Shown piece after piece: positions 29,301 through 37,800 of a stretch of DNA of 64,000 nucleotides. Location of the stretch: NCBI GenBank assembly GCA_027490155.1, contig JAIXYP010000069.1:124001-188000 (forward strand). Reading direction: 5' to 3'. The stretch is from Cytophagaceae bacterium. Its GTDB lineage: Bacteria; Bacteroidota; Bacteroidia; Cytophagales; Flexibacteraceae. The notes beneath the pieces were generated by a model. That model saw nothing but the letters and a program-made list of their open reading frames with translations. It did no database searches and had not been told where the DNA came from. A program made the position numbers and the translations under genes. Position 1 is the first letter of the stretch; each line of letters begins with the position of its first letter.

Positions 29301-29782
29301 TCGTAACTCTTAATCCATCCTCAGCAGTGACCCTAGTGTTGCGCAACGATACCGTCTTCGCAGTCGGCACCAGCCCAGGTGTGACCTATCAATGGAGCTT
29401 CAATGGCTCTCCTCAGGTTGGCATCACGACGCCTTACATTGTCGCTCGTGCTGGTGGTAACTATGCAGCCACTGTTACCCTTGGTACTTGTGTTACTCCA
29501 TCTGCACCACTGTTGGTGGTCGGACTTGCGGATGGTATCAAAGCTGGAGACCTGAAACTAGTGCCGAATCCTGCCATTGGCCAAGTTCGTCTCCAGCTGA
29601 CTACGCCAATGAACAATGCCGAAGTCAGATTGCTTAATACCCTTGGCCAAATGGTCAGGACCTACAACATCAGCACAGACGAAAACCAAGCCGCCGAGTT
29701 GGACCTGTCGGGCGTCAGCGTAGGCACCTATATGGTCCATGTCATGGGCACCTCGGTTCGCAAGGCCTTGGTCGTGAGATAG
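23390..29782 (+). CDS. Giant T9SS-secreted protein with expanded TIG and Ig-like arrays (paralogue 2)
   Basis: A 2130-residue paralogue of the preceding gene with the same order of parts. Signal peptide 1-43 (ends SLVQAQ, at the same residue as in paralogue 1), nine TIG/IPT modules, three PPC-like modules, the FSTCG/IYD/DNDGP blocks, CUB-like segment, an Ig-like array and a type A sorting domain (LKLVPNPAIGQVRLQL to KALVVR). Two features are expanded: three consecutive near-identical TIG modules replace the single third TIG of paralogue 1, and six 75-residue Ig-like modules replace one. Each Ig-like module has two cysteines (CQGD and the C of CTSAV) that could form a disulfide. It is predicted to be a cell-surface or released protein exported by T9SS; adhesion or matrix binding is inference. 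Later modules share runs of identical DNA. Confidence 0.9.
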   Translation: MMPILNPQIFLRLQRPFYAHLRHFGLMVLSLVLFCTSSLVQAQTITSFAPTSGSTGTTVTIRGTGFTGASTVAFNGITGALFVQDNTTILTQVPSGATTGLISVTVGGNTVFSATPFNVAQSFPVITSFTPATGTPGSNVTITGQNLNLIDSLRFNGKRATYNFLSVTSIVGVVPVGATTGPIELFYQGVQYASSGVFTVPTPPPTIIFISPTSGPPGTVVSVKGSNFFGVTQVTLNNAVVPNYTVHRPDSITFIVPPTATSGLVRVTTSGGSVSSSSIFQVTNPLAPTITSFTPTSGFVGTIVTVRGSNFIGTTQVRINATIIANYTVHTQDSMTLTIPPAASTGFIRITTPNGTATSAIAFQVLVPGRPTITSFTPSIGQIGTLVTVRGSNFLGLTQVMLNTTIVTTYTAHRQDSLTFIVPPTATTGVIQITNAGGTATSTVPFQVFNTTGRPTITNFAPFNGPVGTTVTINGSNFSGLSSVLFNGTPAIVTSSTNTQIIVNVPVGATTGTIVVVTSAGIATSTRLFVVSSVAAGFCSNFPGVSNITPSLTWSAFTLLRGSGYNFALNALADRTYSFSTCGSGSNTIIRIYDPNTNLIASNDDDGPYCIGNTASIDFTPPVSGNYWVYITDSPCFLLSRPGTLQYKYSQASAVPTLSSFAPTSGPVGTSVALFGTNLTQITSAELNGQTCAILSQTDNLIYIVVPAGATTGAIRLNYSGGTLTTAPQDFIVTAPSVSFCTVVPLSRGTITPAFSYQTVNGLQGSSPHWSFVATAGTTYTFSTCGSSFDTQISIYDTLRALKDGNDNNGPICVGNAASLEFTPTISGTYNVLLTGANCTGLPGSVNLRYRIGANFGVVSFVPPSGPIGINVSLRGRGFTGLTAVQFGGGSVNAPNFSVTSDSTLNVRVPAGAVSGSICIVAGTKTACSSSPFTLTAIPTFCGVANTGLLNPILSQRSVPLASGSRHAFHFTGTANATYAFSTCGVGTSDTKIRIYDAAGAVVATNDNDGPFCVGNKASINFVPTLSGDYFVLVTDNDCDVLADNGELKYSSLPVPSTPIITSFSPTFGTAGTIVRILGRYFTNASDVSFNTTSARAFTIISDTLISAIVATGTTTGRVSVTTPLGRVQSTFNFTVNNCASTRVLFTMAPLGNNQFRVRSTPVGINLTYLLDGEITVDATGVFTAAPGTHIIRAINAQGCFAESAFRNYGVVACGQRLTGGGTGADTLSFYETTVPNQGETMLVLFDQGVVPLRSRIYYQGASFAFASPSVSNPRNLFYSPNNATSGPAVIEVRSSLGTSFGAWLNCPTTSATAQAMINGTANACGKQLVHSTYPAQNTTNGTVSSTIRAGAGRIVQLNIRSFAIGGSDTLLIYDGPSTTSPIMTKLFGSFSTINKTHLSTDTALTIVAKANSFSMGGFIVDVNCVENAPPSIAMGSLSSSAVCTGGSFTVPFSLIGPFVYPDTLQVEISQSATFDTLLMIGQAITRINNGAVTATLPPAAQPGAYFVRIVGGVMRSNQSTLSVGPTPSLPTINANGQTAVCQGDTLILIANAPGVSGYIWSTGATTSSIKVSEAGSYTLQTVIGTCTSAVSAPTIVTINPTPALPTINANGPTVFCQGDTLILSANALGASGIIWSTGATTSAIKVSVAGSYSLRTIVGTCTSAVSVPTVVTINPTPAMPTIDTNGTTTFCQGDTLILTANAPGVSGYIWSTGAKTSSIKVSAAGSYTLRTVIGTCTSAVSSPTIVSINPTPAAPAINANGPTTFCQGDTLILSANAPGASGYIWSTGATTSSIKVSASGSYTLRTVVGTCTSAVSAPTIVIIKPTPALPTINANGSTALCQGDTLILSANAPGASGYIWSTGGTNSSIKVSAAGSYTLRVINGSCTSAVSAPTVVTINPTPALPTINANGSTALCQGDTLILSAIAPGASGYIWSTGRTTSSIKVSAAGSYTLRVINGSCTSAVSAPTVVTLNPSSAVTLVLRNDTVFAVGTSPGVTYQWSFNGSPQVGITTPYIVARAGGNYAATVTLGTCVTPSAPLLVVGLADGIKAGDLKLVPNPAIGQVRLQLTTPMNNAEVRLLNTLGQMVRTYNISTDENQAAELDLSGVSVGTYMVHVMGTSVRKALVVR
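24002..24751 (+). repeat. Three tandem TIG-module repeats, about 249 bp each
   Basis: Units start at 24002, 24251 and 24500 (periods 249 and 249; the last unit is 252 bp). Each encodes one 83- or 84-residue TIG module beginning PTI-(I/T)-(F/S) and containing GSNF, then Y-T-x-H-x-x-D-S, then a Thr/Gly strand. Paralogue 1 has one 83-residue module at this place. Confidence 0.85.
27968..29317 (+). repeat. Six tandem 225-bp Ig-like repeats with no length variation
   Basis: Units start at 27968, 28193, 28418, 28643, 28868 and 29093, each exactly 225 bp (75 residues), ending at 29317. Each encodes the pattern TPALPTINANG, CQGDTLIL, IWSTG, SIKVS, AGSYTL, CTSAVSAPT, INP. Units 5 and 6 are nearly identical at DNA level; units 1-3 have diverged more. 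Paralogue 1 has one such unit. Confidence 0.95.
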
Positions 29783-29834
29783 TGCCTCGTGGTAAACCAA
29801 AACGATTAATCCAATAAGATTCGCTTCGAAAATC

Positions 29835-29870
29835 AAAGTCCCGACTTGCACATTGCAGGTCGGGACTTTT
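29835..29870. terminator. Terminator after giant cargo gene 2 (bidirectional capacity)
   Basis: AAAGTCCCGAC pairs with GTCGGGACTTT with a 13-base loop and a T run. It is homologous to the hairpin at 23036-23073. It lies between convergent genes and could also stop pyruvate carboxylase transcription. Confidence 0.87.
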
Positions 29871-30005
29871 GGTGTTGATTAGATTCTGGGATACGGTTAG
29901 GTCTTCCAAAGTTAAGTAATTTCCAGTTAGCAAAGTGCTTCAGGGCTTCATTATGGAGGTTTGCCTTGTTTGGCTAAAGGATATACAAACTACTGCGTAT
30001 CAGGA

Positions 30006-33000
30006 TTAGCTCAGCAGTTCGATCACAAGGTCATCCTGCTCTACCAAAGCGCCGGCCAGTAGTGCCACGGATTTGATCTTGCCAGCAACAGGTGCCACAA
30101 TGGTGGTTTCCATCTTCATGGCCTCGATCACGAAAAGGGCTTGGTTCTGACTCACTGCTTGCCCATCCTGGACCAAAACCTGCGCAAGTTTGCCTTGCAT
30201 CGGGCTGCCGATATGGCTAGGCAGGCTGGTTTTGCGGTTACTGGCTTTGCTGACTTGTGCCCTACGGTCCCTGACACGGAGTTGTCGATTTTGCCCATTG
30301 AGCTCAAAACTCACCCCACGGATACCTTCGGCGTCGGCGTTAGAGTCGGTGGCCAGTTTCCTGATAATGATCGATTTGCCCTGACCGATGTTGACCAAGG
30401 CCTCTTCGCCATCCTGCATTCCGTAAAAGAAGGCAGCGGTCGGTAGGTGCCAAACATCACCGTACTGTTGCCAGAACGCATAGTATTCCTCAAACACCTT
30501 GGGGTACATCTTGTACGACAGGTAGTCAGTCGGGGTCGCCTTGTCAGGGAAGGTCTGGCCAAAAAGCCGCATTTCAGCGTCTAGGTCCAGCGGCTGTAAG
30601 TAGGTGTTAGGCCGATCGGTCATTGGCTTTTCGCCTTTCAGGACAATGGCTTGAAGCTCGGGAGGGAATCCACCAGTCGGCTGGCCTATTTCGCCTCTAA
30701 AAAATCCCTTGACGGACTCTGGGAAAGACAGGCTTGCTCCCTTGGACATGACCTCGGTGGCACTGAGTTGGTTAGTTGTCAAGAACAAGGCAAAGTCACC
30801 AACGATTTTGCTGCTTGGCGTCACCTTCACGATATCCCCAAACAGGGCATTGGCCACCGCATAGTTCTGTTTTATGGTCTCGAATTGGTTTTCTAGCCCC
30901 AATGACCGCGCCTGAGGCCTCAGGTTGCTGTATTGCCCACCCGGGATTTCGTTGGTATAGACCTCTGCTGTGCCGGCCTTCAAGTCACTCTCGAAGGGGT
31001 AATACCATTCGCGGACATCCTCCCAATAGTTGCTGAACCGGTTTAGGCTATTGAGGTCATGATCTCCCAGACTTGGTTGCCCCTGGAGGCCTGCCACTAA
31101 GCTATTGAAGTTCGGTTGGCTAGTCAGGCCACTGAGTCCAGCCAAGGCCACATCCACAATGTCAACCCCAGCCTCGATAGCCTTGAGGTAGGTTGCAGCC
31201 TGTATGCTGCTGGTATCGTGGGTGTGTAGGTGGATTGGGATGCTGATCTCTTGCTTGAGGGCATTCACTAGCTCGGCTGCGGCGTATGGCTTGAGCAAAC
31301 CTGCCATGTCCTTTATACAGAGGATATGTGCCCCGAGGTCTTCCAGCTCCTTGGCCAGCTCAATATAGTACTGGAGGTTGTATTTGATCCGCTTGGGTTC
31401 TTGCAGATCCCCCGTGTAACATATCGAGGCTTCAGCTAGGCTGTTGGTCCGTTCGGTAACTGCCTTTAAGCTCACCTTGATACCCTCAACCCAGTTGAGC
31501 GAGTCAAAAATGCGGAACACATCAATGCCACTTTCGGCAGCCTGCTCCACAAATCGCTCAATGAGGTTGTCGGGGTAGTTACTGTATCCCACTGCGTTTG
31601 ATCCGCGTAACAGCATCTGCAACAGGGTGTTAGGTGCTGCCTCCCTAATTTGCCTTAGGCGATCCCATGGGCACTCGTGCAAAAACCGCATTGCGACGTC
31701 AAACGTGGCCCCGCCCCACATCTCGAGGCTAAATAGCTGCGGATGGTGGTAGGAATAACTTTGGGCAAACCCCACCATATCCACGGTCCGCATCCGGGTG
31801 GCAAGCAGACTTTGGTGCGCATCCCGCAAGGTTGTGTCAGTGAACAGGACCTGCTTTTGGTCCTTGATCCAGCCTGCAAACCCTGCTGGGCCTAATGCGG
31901 TCAGCAGTTGTTTGGTTCCATCAGGATGTGGGGAAAGGGGAGGGACCGCTGGCAGTTTAGGAGTCCGAAAGTGTTGGTGGCGGTTTGGGTCGGGATGCGG
32001 GATGTCTGGGTGGCCATTGATGCTGACATCGGCCACATAGCGCAGTAGTTTGGTGCCCGTATCCCGTTTGCGGATGATGCGGAATAGGTCCGGATTGTCG
32101 TCAATGAACCTTACCGTGCACTCGCCATTTTGGAAGGTGCTGTTGACGATCACATTCTCCAAGAAGCCGATATTGGTCTTGACTCCCCTAATCCGGAACT
32201 CACGCAGAGCACGATGGATACGCTGGCAGGCACCTTTTAGGCTTCGCCCACGCGCACTGACCTTGACCAACATACTATCAAAAAAAGGCGAAATTCTTGC
32301 CCCAGCATAAGCATTGCCTTCGTCGAGCCGTATGCCAAAGCCAGCAGCGTTACGGTAGGCAATGATGGTCCCGAAGTCGGGCTTGAAGCCGTTTTCGGGG
32401 TCTTCGGTCGTGATGCGGCACTGAATCGCAAAGCCATTCATCGTTACGGCGGCTTGGTCAGCTAGGCCAATACGGCGATCATGTAATGGGTAGCCTTGAG
32501 AGATCAGGATTTGGTTCCGGACAATATCGATGCCCGTGATTTCCTCCGTGATCGTGTGTTCAACCTGGATGCGAGGGTTAACCTCGATGAAGTATATCTG
32601 ATCGGCCTGCACCAAAAACTCGACCGTGCCTACACAACTATAGTTGACCTTGCGTGCAATGGCTAGGGCATACCTATATAGTTGCTGCTTGAGGTCTTGG
32701 TGCATATTTGGGGCAGGGGCCACCTCCACCACTTTCTGGAACCTGCGCTGCACCGAACAATCCCGCTCGAACAAGTGGATCAAGTTGCCATACAGATCCC
32801 CCATGATCTGGACCTCGATATGTTTGGGATTCTCGAGGAAACGCTCCAAGAATACCGTGGCATCGCCAAAGGCCTTGCTGGCTTCATTCCCCGCCTCAGT
32901 GATAGCACTAAGCAATTGGTCCTGATTCCGTACAACACGCATCCCACGACCACCACCACCAGCTGCCGCTTTGATAATAATCGGGTAGCCAATTTTTTCG

Positions 33001-33467
33001 GCAGCGCTGAGGGCTAGGGCAGGCTCCAACACGCTGACTTGGGCATCCTCAATGACTGGCACACCCGCAGCACGCGCCACATTTTTAGCTGCAATCTTGT
33101 CTCCTAAGGCCTCCATAGCGCTAGGGTCAGGGCCGATGAAGATGATGCCTTCCTCTTGACACCGCCGTGCCAGCAGGACGTTCTCACTCAGGAAACCATA
33201 GCCTGGATGGATGGCATCGACTTGGTTGGCTTTTGCAACCGTGATGACTGCCTCAATATCCAGATAGGGTTTGAGCGGGTCCTCATTACTGCCTATCTGG
33301 TATGCTTCGTCAGCCTTGTACCTATGGAGGCAATATCGATCTTCGTATGTGTAGATCGCTACGGTTTTGATGCGTAACTCGGCTGCCGCCCTAAAAATGC
33401 GGATAGCAATTTCGCCGCGGTTGGCGACTAAGAGTTTGTTTAGCTTTTTTAGTTCGGGTGCCTGCAT
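30006..33467 (-). CDS. pyc: Pyruvate carboxylase
   Basis: A 1153-residue single-chain biotin enzyme making oxaloacetate from pyruvate, bicarbonate and ATP. In order: biotin carboxylase domain (about 1-460; NRGEIAIRIFRAA at the N-terminus, GGGGRGMR ATP loop, EVNPRIQVEHT, FLQ-type linkers), carboxyltransferase domain (about 535-810; FTDTTLRDAHQSLLATR, HTHDTSS with metal-binding His residues, and GLSGLTSQPN), the PYC/OADA linker domain, and a C-terminal biotinyl domain with AMKM, where Lys1118 is the likely biotinylated residue. Length matches the family. The ATG at 33467 is preceded by a perfect 13-base palindrome (33470-33482) that overlaps the ribosome binding region. It replenishes the TCA cycle; no neighbour is functionally linked. 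Confidence 0.97.
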   Translation of the reverse strand: MQAPELKKLNKLLVANRGEIAIRIFRAAAELRIKTVAIYTYEDRYCLHRYKADEAYQIGSNEDPLKPYLDIEAVITVAKANQVDAIHPGYGFLSENVLLARRCQEEGIIFIGPDPSAMEALGDKIAAKNVARAAGVPVIEDAQVSVLEPALALSAAEKIGYPIIIKAAAGGGGRGMRVVRNQDQLLSAITEAGNEASKAFGDATVFLERFLENPKHIEVQIMGDLYGNLIHLFERDCSVQRRFQKVVEVAPAPNMHQDLKQQLYRYALAIARKVNYSCVGTVEFLVQADQIYFIEVNPRIQVEHTITEEITGIDIVRNQILISQGYPLHDRRIGLADQAAVTMNGFAIQCRITTEDPENGFKPDFGTIIAYRNAAGFGIRLDEGNAYAGARISPFFDSMLVKVSARGRSLKGACQRIHRALREFRIRGVKTNIGFLENVIVNSTFQNGECTVRFIDDNPDLFRIIRKRDTGTKLLRYVADVSINGHPDIPHPDPNRHQHFRTPKLPAVPPLSPHPDGTKQLLTALGPAGFAGWIKDQKQVLFTDTTLRDAHQSLLATRMRTVDMVGFAQSYSYHHPQLFSLEMWGGATFDVAMRFLHECPWDRLRQIREAAPNTLLQMLLRGSNAVGYSNYPDNLIERFVEQAAESGIDVFRIFDSLNWVEGIKVSLKAVTERTNSLAEASICYTGDLQEPKRIKYNLQYYIELAKELEDLGAHILCIKDMAGLLKPYAAAELVNALKQEISIPIHLHTHDTSSIQAATYLKAIEAGVDIVDVALAGLSGLTSQPNFNSLVAGLQGQPSLGDHDLNSLNRFSNYWEDVREWYYPFESDLKAGTAEVYTNEIPGGQYSNLRPQARSLGLENQFETIKQNYAVANALFGDIVKVTPSSKIVGDFALFLTTNQLSATEVMSKGASLSFPESVKGFFRGEIGQPTGGFPPELQAIVLKGEKPMTDRPNTYLQPLDLDAEMRLFGQTFPDKATPTDYLSYKMYPKVFEEYYAFWQQYGDVWHLPTAAFFYGMQDGEEALVNIGQGKSIIIRKLATDSNADAEGIRGVSFELNGQNRQLRVRDRRAQVSKASNRKTSLPSHIGSPMQGKLAQVLVQDGQAVSQNQALFVIEAMKMETTIVAPVAGKIKSVALLAGALVEQDDLVIELLS

Positions 33468-33469
33468 GA

Positions 33470-33482
33470 CCTTAATTTAAGG
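33470..33482 (-). promoter_or_regulatory. Palindrome overlapping the pyc ribosome binding region
   Basis: CCTTAA-T-TTAAGG (plus-strand reading) is perfectly symmetrical and ends 3 bases before the pyc start codon. On the coding strand it supplies the AAGG that could act as the Shine-Dalgarno element. A short RNA hairpin or a repressor site here could affect initiation; this is speculative. Confidence 0.3.
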
Positions 33483-33724
33483 AGTCAATACTGTTTCTGC
33501 CAGTCTTTGGGTGCTGGCTGGGCACAATTGTCCTAAAATTGTGCTGGCTAGCATTTTGCCTAAGACATTATCGTGACTTCTAAAGCAAAACAATGTTGGC
33601 ACTTTAGTGGCGAGGACTTTATTTTAGCCTTCCTCCAATAAGATATACCCCAACTGCAAAGCACTATTTGGCAGGGTTCCAAACCACAATTCTGGTCCAG
33701 AGCAAGCCGCCAAACCATATCAAG

Positions 33725-34258
33725 ATGCGTAAACTCACCATGGCGGACCTCCGTCGCCCTTCCGCTGCAGAGGCTGCCCAGTCCCCCAAGTTGCCTTACG
33801 TTGTGGTGCTTGATAACATCAGGAGTATGCACAATGTCGGATCACTTTTCCGGACGGCAGATGCTTTTGGTTGCCTTAAATTACTCCTCTGTGGGATCAC
33901 TGGCACGCCTCCGCATCGTGAGATTCAGAAAACGGCGCTTGGAAGCGAGGAAACCGTTAGTTGGGTGCATTACGCAGACACAGTGTCTGCTGTCCATGAT
34001 CTGAAGCAGGCTGGATATTACTGCCTAGCGCTTGAGCAGGCCGAAGGCGCCATCATGCTTCAAGACCTATCGCTACCATTGGGCCAACCTGTCGCTCTCG
34101 TCCTAGGCAATGAGGTTGAGGGTGTACAACAGCAAGTGGTGGATGCCTGTGATGCCTGCCTCGAGATCCCGCAGCTGGGCCACAAACACTCGCTTAACGT
34201 CAGCGTGGCTGCCGGTGTCGCCATGTGGGAGATCACCAAAGTACTGATGAAGGGGTGA
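33725..34258 (+). CDS. SpoU/TrmH-family RNA 2'-O-methyltransferase
   Basis: A SPOUT-class methyltransferase, 177 residues from ATG 33725. The frame is open to an ATG at 33668, which would add 19 residues poorly matching the family. All three SpoU motifs are present: VLDNIRSMHNVGSLFRTADA (motif 1, with the catalytic Arg), ALVLGNEVEGV (motif 2) and IPQLGHKHSLNVSVAAGVA (motif 3), which form the knotted SAM site. A C-terminal helix closes the protein. There is no L7Ae-like N-terminal RNA-binding domain, so it is the short TrmH/TrmL-like type. Whether the substrate is tRNA or rRNA is not evident. It is followed by two stem-loops. Confidence 0.92.
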   Translation: MRKLTMADLRRPSAAEAAQSPKLPYVVVLDNIRSMHNVGSLFRTADAFGCLKLLLCGITGTPPHREIQKTALGSEETVSWVHYADTVSAVHDLKQAGYYCLALEQAEGAIMLQDLSLPLGQPVALVLGNEVEGVQQQVVDACDACLEIPQLGHKHSLNVSVAAGVAMWEITKVLMKG

Positions 34259-34832
34259 TAAGGGTTTGCGTTATCCTACTTTACGCCTTCAAAGTAAGAT
34301 AAGGGTCTTGCTTTTAGACCTTAATAGACAACCGTATGCTCACGTTAAGGCTTTGCACAGCTACTGGGATTGGGCCAGTAGGCGTGCATTATTGGGTTAT
34401 TGATGTCCCTTTTTTTGTCGGGCCCCATCCCATTTTTATTTTGAAGTCAAAGGCTATCTGGGCCAAGTGCCAATTCTAAGTACGCTTTCGATTGAAAAAC
34501 AGCACATCGACCTCTGAACCTTACATGGTAGAGATGCGTGATTGGATTGGGCCAAAAGGGCATCCAATCGAGCTACTTTGGCTGACGAACTAGTAGTTTT
34601 TTTGATCTATGGCCATCCAGGGGCCACTTTTTCGGTCGTTTATATGGTCCATCAGAAGCCATTATACGATCCGGATATTTCGTATGCTTTGGCATCAAAT
34701 CGAGCATTTGGAATGCGCTGCCTTCAATTTTTGACAAATACTTAGCTGCAAAAGTTAAGCAAAGCAATTGCGGCAGCCAAGGAGAAACTAGGCTCCACAT
34801 TTGTAATGCATTAAGTACCTGAATAACTGACT
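34259..34832. other. Intergenic region, 574 bp, before giant gene 3
   Basis: Contains the stem-loops at 34271-34322. Near the right end CACATTTG (34796-34803), a weak match to TAnnTTTG, lies about 30 bases before ATG 34833. Two overlapping ORFs of 67 and 75 codons on opposite strands (34542-34745 and 34573-34800) have no recognisable features and are not called as genes. Confidence 0.45.
34271..34322 (+). terminator. Two adjacent stem-loops after the RNA methyltransferase gene
   Basis: First: TTATCCTACTTT pairs with AAAGTAAGATAA (11 of 12 pairs, 8-base loop, 34271-34302). Second, touching it: AGGGTCT pairs with AGACCTT (one G-U pair, about 34302-34322) around TGCTTTT. There is no proper T tract, so a terminator or an RNA-processing/stability element is possible. 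Confidence 0.4.
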
Positions 34833-37800
34833 ATGAAAAAGTACTCTAATCCATTAGCTTGGCGCAGCAATAGTATCCTGTGTGCAGCATCATCAAAGTC
34901 GCTCATCCTGAGCTTGATCCTTGTCCTAACCGTAGGTTTCTTGTCAAGCCTCAGTGCACAAACAACCTATACATGGGTCGGTGGCGGTACAGGGCTCTGG
35001 ACCCAAGCCAACAACTGGTCTCCAGTTGGTGTGCCAGATGCAACCAACGAAATTGCGCGGTTTGATGGCAGCACCACAACGGTAAACATCAAGGCTAACA
35101 TCAACGTTTGGGGCCTATATCTGGTCAACAATGCCAATGTCACCCTTCAGTCAGACTCGACAGCTAGCCGCATCTTTACTGTTAATGACCAGGCCTCAGC
35201 CACTGATCTCCAGATCCCAGCAGGTAGTAGCCTAACCATCAGAGGCCGCAACTTCGGCAACAACGATACTGACTTACAGTTTCGGTTGGTCTCTAATACA
35301 ACCACGGCTTCTATCTCAGGCACCTTATTGGTCGGGACTGATGACGCAGGTTCGATGACCCCGACAGGATCCACAAACTTGACGATTGGAATCTGGGCTT
35401 TTAATAGCGGGTCGGTCTATGACCATAACCGCGATGGTGGATCCCTCACCTACGGAACGCTTTGCACATTTGCAGCTGGTAGTACCTTCCGGATTACTGG
35501 CATTGTCAACACGGCACCGACTGGCCTTTTCAACTTAGGTACCATTACCCTTGGCACCCTATTTATTGACTGCCCTAACAACAAAACAACTTTTGCTGTT
35601 CAGAATTCATCACCAACGGTAGTTAATATCCTGAATGACCTCGAGATCAGGAACACCGGCAGCCGCACATCTAACTATTTTGGCCTCAACAGCACTAATA
35701 GTACAGTGACTTGGAATGTGTCGGGCAATATTAACGTTGGCACCAGCAGCATCAGGTCAATCCTGAGTTTGCGTTTTGGTACTTCTGGTGGCGTGACTAA
35801 CCTCAATGTTGGTGGCAACATCAATGTCGATGCCAACGGTACGATCATCCAGCACGTAGGCACCACAACGCTCAACATGGGTATGGCTGGTGGCCTCGCC
35901 AATGCCGCCATTCAGGGCACTGGCACCGTGAACCTTTCAAATGGTTCCAACATCTGCCACGTCAACATCAACAACACACCTGTCGGATATAACCTGACCC
36001 TTGCCCGTAGCATTACAGTTTCTGGGAACCTAGTGGTCAACACAACAGGTTCAGTTCTTTTCAATACCGCGGCTGCACAGACCCTCCGTGTCAATGGTGT
36101 GCTTTCTGGTACAGGAACCATCGATATGTCTGGAGGAGCTCGGGCACACATCCTCCAGCTCTATGGTGCTACCAATGCGATTGGTACCCTGGTTCCTGGT
36201 AGTGGCTCAGTGCGGTACGAAAATGCCAACCAAGAGGTGATAGGCAACAAAACCTATTTTAACCTCGAGATCAGTGGCAATAACACTGCAACCAAAACTA
36301 CAGCCCCTGCCAATTCAGACATTACGGTCACGGGCCGGATAAGGCTGCTGAACGGAACGTTGACATGCGGTACTGGCAAAGTGGTAATGGGCAACGGTAG
36401 CACAGTAGAGCGGGCGGAACGTGGTGCTTTTACTGGCCCAGAATTTACAGTAGATAACCCTGGTGTAAGCCGATATAGCCTTTCATATACCACCTTGTCA
36501 ACGGTCCGTAGTATCACTGTTGGCCCTGAGTGGACATCTGCCCTCAGCACAATTAACGGGGTCTCTGTAGGTGTTGGTACCAATAACTACCTGAACCTAA
36601 ATACAGCCAAAACTTATTATGGAACGCTAACCCTATCATCTGGTTTCATCGCCCTCAATGCTTTTAACCTTACTTCGGCTGATGGTGCCAATTTCAGCGG
36701 TGGATCAGCAACGGCACACATCGTAACCAATGGTATTGGTAGTTTCCTAAAAGAAGGTAATGCCAACGCTGACTTTGTAACCACTTACCCAATTGGTAGC
36801 GGCGCATCTTACGCACCTATCCAGATCACGACCATGAATAGGGTCGGCACTGGTTTCATTAGCTTGCGGACAACTGCCCACCGTCATCTAACGCTTCAGA
36901 AGACTGATGCCCTGGCACGGTACTGGACTTTAGGCTCTGGTGGCGGTCTGGCGGTCACTAACTGGGCTGGGCGCATGAATAACGTGGCTGGCGAAGCAAC
37001 TGTCAGTACCAATGCCGTGGGTTATGTCGCAACCCACACTGGCACAAGTTGGGTTGTCAACCCAAACAGCGCTACCTACAGTGCCAACCAGCTCAATATC
37101 CCTACCAACACAACCCAATTTATGGGTACATGGTCTGCCGGAAAGTCTGGTGCCGCGGGTAGCTTTGACCTAACTGGGTTTGAGATTGCCACTGTCGATG
37201 GTCCTTGGAGCACCCCAGGTACCTGGCAGGACGGGTCTGTCCCTACTGCAAGTTCAAAAGTGATTATTGCCTCTAACGTGACCTTGGACCCCGCCACCAT
37301 ATCAATGGATCAAATCTCAATTGTGGCTGGTGGATCCTTGACGGCGAGTACCAACAATATAACAACAGCTAATGATTTCCTGATTGAAGGATCGTTTACT
37401 GACAACAACGCAACAGGCACGATCACGATTGGTGGGGATCTTATTTTTGCAGGCACAGTCTCAACAGGTACGCAAGAGCTCAACATCCTCAAAAATCTTT
37501 ATCTTGATCAGGATGGGTTGTCAATTGCAGGTACTGTCAACTTCAGAGGCACGACAAGCAATATTTTTGGCACAGGTAGTGCAACCCTTACCAATATCAA
37601 CTTACTGAACGGCAGCATCGTGAACGTAATGACCAGCGGTGTTGGCTCTGGTCTAACCATGAACGGAACCATCGGTAACATCACAGGTAATACCACCGGT
37701 CAGTTCCGGATGGGTACCAATGGCATCCTGAGTATCAACTCCACTACCGTAAACGGAATGACAGGTGGTGACCTTAATGACCTGACCAATTTTGATTTTT

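Noticed and set aside
32644-33017. Two plus-strand ORFs of 93-111 codons opposite pyc
   Set aside because: Antisense to the conserved biotin carboxylase domain; no independent support.
34542-34800. Overlapping ORFs on both strands in the gap before giant gene 3
   Set aside because: Opposing frames of similar length without similarity or start context; typical of chance.
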